A DNA stretch of 64,000 nucleotides from Torymus aiolomorphi (lineage: Eukaryota > Arthropoda > Insecta > Hymenoptera > Torymidae): the NCBI GenBank assembly GCA_036365515.1, contig CM070873.1, positions 229,043,876 through 229,107,875 on the forward strand, written 5' to 3'. The translations under genes and the position numbers were made by a program. The notes beneath the pieces were generated by a model, which worked only from the letters and a program-made list of their open reading frames with translations, searched no databases and was not told the DNA's origin. The number at the start of each line of letters is the position of its first letter. The stretch's first letter is position 1. This document shows positions 59,590 to 64,000 of this stretch, in pieces.

Positions 59590-61412
59590 TCGTAGACCTT
59601 TGGAGTTTAATGTCGAATTTTTACGGAAAAAAGGAGATTTAAATACCTATATTTTAAAGCAATATATACTCGCGTAGAAATCAATTCTATTGGCCACATA
59701 TTGGTAATATATTGGAAAACATTGTTGCCAACATATTGGCAACATAGTGCCAATAACTACTGCAAAACTATTGGCGCTATTTGCCTTGGGTGCTATCAGC
59801 AATACATTGCCAATACATTGCCAATTGTTAGAAAGAATCATCTTTTAGCAGCAATTAGCAATACATTTCCAATATATTTAATAAACTATAGTAGTAATAT
59901 AGTGGCGATATATTGCCACCATATTGCTAATAAATACGCATAATTACACAAATTAGGATTGTAATTTTTTTTATTTTCTTGAAAAATCTTAATTATCTTT
60001 CGTAAAAATGCTTTAAACCCCTATATAAAGGGATATAAAAAACAAGGCAAGGCTTGTAATTTCGTCTCTCCGTAAAGAGTTATTCGATCGGTCAAACTAC
60101 ACGGCCTTATATATTCTCAATGTTGCAATGTGTTCAAGGGAGTCCCTACCGGTGCGCCACATAACGGTGGCAACTGGAAACATATGACCTATGCCTGTTG
60201 AGCAGTTGCTACTGCCGCTTGCCACTAGGCGATGCATCGGTTATCTTGTTAATTTTCCCTGGAAACCTTGTTTACCCTCCAAATTTCTAATTAATTATTT
60301 TTTGTATTGTGTAAAAATTACGTGTTCGCGGTTAAATGAGAATTTCGTCAGAGTGTCTATAGCCTTCACCCTGCGACACCGAGTGATCTCAGCGGGTGTC
60401 GTACCCTTTGTGCTGTGAGCGGGAGCACGTTCGCATCTTTTGTCCTTTTGCCAGGAGCGGATGCGCCTTCGGCGGGAGTCAGTCGATGACTTATTCTAAT
60501 GAGACCCTGGCGCGTTCTTGCTTTCTCCGCCGACGCGAGGAGGAGAGCGACTGCGGCGGCTGCGCTCCGTAATCTTTTTCGGGTCGAGCAAAAGCTTTTG
60601 GGGGTAGAGAGGAGAGTTTTCCTGGCTGCCGATTGGCAGTCGCAAACGGCGGTGTCAGCTGCATAATGACAGCCGCGTAATAGCAGCCACGAGCGGTAAC
60701 TTAAGCCTCCCCTCTTATGGCCCAGGAGTGCAGCATATCCGCGAGCGAGCGACGTCGCCGACCTTCCGCGAAGCTCTCGGCACGAGCCCGTACCTACCCT
60801 TATACTGGGAAAAAGTCAGTCGAAAAGGAAATACTTTTTTTTCAAATTACGTGCGGACGTCAGTCTTCTTATGATATATATTGTTTTAAAATATACCGTT
60901 ACGAAGAAGTTTGGGAAAAGTTTTGTTTGACACAAGTTTTGGAAAACTAATGCAATGAGATAATGCCAAACTTCGATAGAATGTTTTAAGAAGTTTGGCT
61001 AAAGTTTGAAAAATTTTCGTAAATAAATTGCTATTTTCAAGTGTTCAAATGCTATAGCGACTACCGATAGGTGGCGTATGACAATACTTGAGTAAAAATG
61101 TTCGATCCGGGCTACAAGTCAAAGTACGGGACTTTTACAAAGTTTGGCCAACGTTTTGGAAAAAATTTCTTAAACTTCATCACTTAAAAAATTAATTGAT
61201 GAAAAGTTCGGGAAAAGTTTACTAAACTTTTCAAAAAAGTTCTATCACGAATTGGGAAGTTTGGCATTGTCTCATTGCATTAATTTTCCCAAACTTAAGC
61301 CAAACAAAACTTTTCCCATACTTTTACCAAACGTAATTTTTTTTACGTGGGTAGGTATTTAAATCTCCTTTTTTCCATGAAAATTAGATATCAAAATCCA
61401 AAGATCTATGCC
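59590..61412. repeat. ~1.8-kb foldback with GC-rich core and degenerate short repeats
   Basis: The left arm (about 59590-59653) and right arm (about 61345-61412) are inverted copies sharing GGAAAAAAGGAGATTTAAAT and the outer CTTTGGATTTTGATAT-like stretch. Inside lie, in order: a degenerate array around ATATTGGCAACA (59690-59945); a GC-richer core (60100-60830) with GCGACACCGAGTGATCTCAGC-like sequence and no convincing frame; and a degenerate array around AAGTTTGGGAAAAGTTT (60890-61340). It looks like a foldback element whose centre was captured or inserted. No target duplication was found. Confidence 0.6.
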
Positions 61413-61413
61413 C

Positions 61414-61990
61414 TTATGAAAAAATCCTGTAAGAAATCCTACAGGAAATCCTACAGAAATACCGTAGGAATCCTGTAGGTACCCTATAGGATACTCTACA
61501 GGTAGTCCTATATGAAATTCTACAGGAAATTCTATAGGAAATCCTACATGAATTTCGTGCTTTTCCTGTAGGATATCCTGTAGGAAATTCTGTAGGAAAT
61601 CCTGTATGAAATCCTGTATGAAATCCTATAGCAAATACTGTAGACAATTCCTTTGAAAATTATGTAGCCAATTCTTTTGTGAATCCTGTAGGAATTCCTG
61701 TAGGACATCCTATAGGATATAGGCAGTCTTATATGAAATTCTATTGGAAGTTCTATAGGACATCCTACGGGAATATGGTGCAATTCCTTTACGTAATCCT
61801 GAGGGAAATCCTGTAGCCAATATTTTTGGGAAACTCATAGGAATTCCTGTAAGAAATCATATAGGATATAGGCAGTCATATATGAAATCCTATTGGAAGT
61901 TCTATAGGAAATCCTACATCAATTTTGCGCGTTTCCTGTACGAAATCCTGTAGGAATTCCTATAGGAAATACTATATAAATTTTTGTTTA
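61414..61990. repeat. Degenerate satellite with palindromic unit TCCTRTAGGA
   Basis: About 570 bp of 12-16 bp units, roughly AAATCCTGTAGGA, many containing the self-complementary TCCTAYAGGA. One strand therefore gives a repetitive frame (SYRISYRISCR and similar) that I do not regard as a protein. Confidence 0.85.
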
Positions 61991-62059
61991 TTATTTCATT
62001 AAAAATTTCGGAGGAAATTTTGTACTACCGCGGCGGCTATAAATGAACGTAAAATTGTG

Positions 62060-62500
62060 TGTTCTTTTTTCTGGCTCTTTGTCTCTCTAACTCACTGTAT
62101 CTCTGTCTCTCTGTCCCTTTGGCTGTCTGACTCTCAATCTCTCAGTCTCTATCACTCTGTCTCTCTGGTTCTGGTTCCCTCTAGTTCACTGTCACTTCGT
62201 CTCTCTTGCTCTTTGTCTGTCTGTCTTTCTGCCTATCTGATCCTTTGTCTATCTGTCTCTCTTTAGGTTTCTTTGTCTCTCTGTTCTCTGAGCTATGTTA
62301 CTCTGACTCTCTAATTCGTTGGCTCTCTCGTTTCTGACTTCTTGTCCCTAGGTCTCTATGGCTCTCTACCCCTCGGGTTCTCTGTATGTCTGGCTATCTA
62401 CCTCTGCGTCTCTAGCTATCGATGTCTCTGTTTCCCTAGCTCTCAGGTCATCTCTCTCTCTCTCACTCTCTCTCCTTCTCTCTATATATATATATATATG
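62060..62500. repeat. CT-rich low-complexity tract ending in a TA microsatellite
   Basis: Loose repetition of GTCTCTCT-type octamers over more than 400 bases, with an AT run at about 62483-62500. A near-duplicate segment (GGTTCTCTGTATGTCTGGCT) occurs at 62375 and 62515. The Ser/Leu-rich frames here are artefacts. Confidence 0.85.
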
Positions 62501-62588
62501 GCTCCCTGTCCCTCGGGTTCTCTGTATGTCTGGCTCTACCTTATGTCTCTCTTGCTATCGATCTCTGTCTCCCGAGCTCTTTTCCCTA

Positions 62589-63090
62589 CTGAAAAATCTC
62601 ACGTAAGTTGTCAGACCAAAATTTCATGCGAAATTCTGGTCCGCGAACTGCTAAAATCCCTTTAATGATAAAAAATCAGTTTCTGGGAATTAAGAGTCGC
62701 TTATTAGGTTACGCAACCCCCCAGGTAAGTTCAAAAATCTATGTTTTGAAGCGTTTTAGCCATTTCTTACATTTTTAGATATTTTACACATTATGTGGAA
62801 TTTCACGTTGCAAATTTCTCACGTGGAATCTCACGTGATCTCTCATATGTAAAATTTCTAAAAATGTACAAAATGACTAAAACGCTTCAAAACACAGATT
62901 TTTGAACTTATCTGGGGGGTTGTGTAACCTAATAAGCGACTCCTATTTCCCAGAAACTGATTTTTTATCATTAAAGGGATTTTAGCAGCTCGCGGACCAG
63001 AATGTCACATGAGATTTTGGCGTGAGATCTCGCGTGAGATCTCATGTGAGTTCTCACCTGAGATCTTATGTGAGATTTTTCATTAGGGAC
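62589..63090. repeat. ~500-bp palindromic element rich in GTGAGATCTCAC
   Basis: The ends CCCTACTGAAAAATCTCACG and CCCTAATGAAAAATCTCACA (reverse complement of the right end) are inverted. The arms include AATCAGTTTCTGGGAATTA, ATTAGGTTACGCAACCCCCC and GAAGCGTTTTAGCCATTT mirrored. Same terminal and internal motif as 46449-46751. No coding capacity; no clear target duplication. Confidence 0.8.
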
Positions 63091-63421
63091 ACATTTTATT
63101 TGATTTAATAAGATTTTACTGGTGCAAATACTTATATCTTAATATCTTATGCAAATTATATCTTAATATCTTATGCAAATTTTTTTTATTGGATTTTATT
63201 GGTTACTTTCAACTGGGTGGCCTTGAAATGATCTTAAAGATGGAAGTTAAGTTCAAAAATTAGTGTCAACAGCATATAATCACCAACTACCGAAACATTT
63301 TTTGTAGAAAACGTTTTTCTCTACCAAGCTTTCCCAACAAGATAATAAGAATTAAAGATTTAAGTGATTGACCATGTATATATAAACGAAAATTTGTATT
63401 AATTTCTTATATTTTATTTAG

Positions 63422-63808
63422 CCATTTAATGATGAAAACGGAGAAACTATTGCGGGGAGTTCTAATAGGAATATAAGCAACAACAACCCCAAAAAAGTAA
63501 TTGTTTCAGGATAAAAATACCAAAATAAGAAACCAATAGTTTACTCTAGCAATATTTTTCAGGAAAAGATAGTTAAAGGTAAAGAACAAACTACTTACAA
63601 GTTTACCGAGGAGCAGTTAAAAAATGTCAATAAAAAATATATAGGAATATTCACAAGTGATATTTTGGATATTTTATTCGACCAAGATGTGCTGGCTAAG
63701 TCATCTGTAACGGGCATTCCTAGCAATGCACAAAGAGATCGGCCTTGTAAGCCCGGATTAGATAAAAACAAGTTGGCAGCTGCCAGAAGTAAAAATTTAC
63801 TAATTTAA
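63422..63808 (+). CDS. BEN-domain protein, last two exons (5' part not identified)
   Basis: The exon 63422-63496 (acceptor TATTTAG, donor GTAATT) and the exon 63563-63808 (acceptor TTTTTCAG) join in frame, giving FNDENGETIAGSSNRNIS...PKK then EKIVKGKEQTTYKFTEEQL and KYIGIFTSDILDILFDQDVL, AKSSVTGIPSNAQRD, LDKNKLAAARSKNLL and a stop at 63806-63808. The pattern of a helical IFTSDIL-type segment, SSVTG and a final LDxxKLxAxRS helix is that of a BEN domain (DNA-binding in insulator and repressor proteins such as Insensitive, and in some mobile elements). The C-terminal helix is short for a full domain. Upstream exons could not be found before 63422, where repeats begin, so it may be a gene fragment or the tail of a gene with a distant start. 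An AATAAA lies at 63947-63952. Confidence 0.6.
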
Positions 63809-63946
63809 AATTTTGTATTACATTAAGTGGACGCCGAAGTCACGTTAATTAGTTTTTTAAAGTTTTCTTTTCGTATAATTAACCGATTTGACTAAAATTT
63901 CTGGAGAATTCTTAAAATTTATGTACGAAGCGCACTTAAGTCTTGA

Positions 63947-63952
63947 AATAAA
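63947..63952 (+). terminator. Possible polyadenylation signal for the BEN-domain gene
   Basis: AATAAA 139 bp after the stop codon on the same strand, in AT-rich sequence. Confidence 0.4.
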
Positions 63953-64000
63953 AAATTATCTTTCCATTTTCACAACTCATAGGTTGTGTTTCCCGCGCAA

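Noticed and set aside
59690..61340. Regularly spaced short repeats considered as a CRISPR-like array
   Set aside because: Units are degenerate, in both orientations, with no constant spacer length, and the window is eukaryotic.
61414..61783. Repetitive open frames reading SYRISYRISCR-like peptides on the minus strand
   Set aside because: They follow directly from the TCCTRTAGGA satellite; no start context, no domain, and the repeat unit length varies.
62057..62665. Ser/Leu-rich open frames
   Set aside because: Produced by the CT-rich low-complexity tract.

Overview
The window looks like animal nuclear DNA, most likely from an insect. Its one intact protein gene is an intron-rich acid lipase with short GT-AG introns. 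The rest is intergenic DNA in which CpG-containing, GA/CT- and CA-rich blocks alternate with AT-rich blocks, plus many DNA transposons. CpG abundance with short introns would suit a hymenopteran such as a parasitoid wasp, but that is inference; nothing here fixes the species. There are no bacterial-type operons, rRNA genes or CRISPR arrays.

Layout. 0.2-1.4 kb: an inverted repeat enclosing a ~177-bp triplication. 1.4-7.5 kb: intergenic, with GC-rich simple sequence. 7.5-11.9 kb: a nested stack of mobile DNA. An old repeat starting at a TTAA site is interrupted by a small inverted-repeat element, a candidate solo LTR (5-bp target duplication) and a 2.7-kb TA-flanked element. The 2.7-kb element carries a tiny spliced SAM-domain gene and is itself split by a 1.5-kb hairpin with an 8-bp target duplication. 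12.7-15 kb: a TTAA element and a TA element. 15.6-20.4 kb: a large composite with long repetitive inverted ends, a broken DDE-like coding relic and several later palindromic insertions. 21.5-24.9 kb: a PIF/Harbinger element holding two opposed, differently damaged transposase copies and a tRNA-like sequence. 24.9-46 kb: gene-free intergenic sequence with microsatellites and two small elements.

46-59.5 kb: a LINE 3' relic; a complete nine-exon lipase gene on the minus strand (47.6-50.7 kb); repeats; and a partial duplicate of the same gene (its last three exons, 56.8-59.5 kb) whose last intron has grown from 111 to 2168 bp and contains hairpin repeats. 59.6-63.1 kb: a foldback structure with a GC-rich core and short degenerate repeats, a satellite with palindromic units, a CT-rich tract and another foldback. 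63.4-63.8 kb: the last two exons of a BEN-domain protein.

The most distinctive signal is a family of almost perfectly palindromic elements built on the motif TTTGTGCAC. Four copies are 153-154 bp and one relative is 1498 bp; all five are flanked by exact 8-bp target duplications. Only the lipase is likely to be a working host enzyme. All coordinates were worked out by reading the sequence; no database search or alignment program was run.
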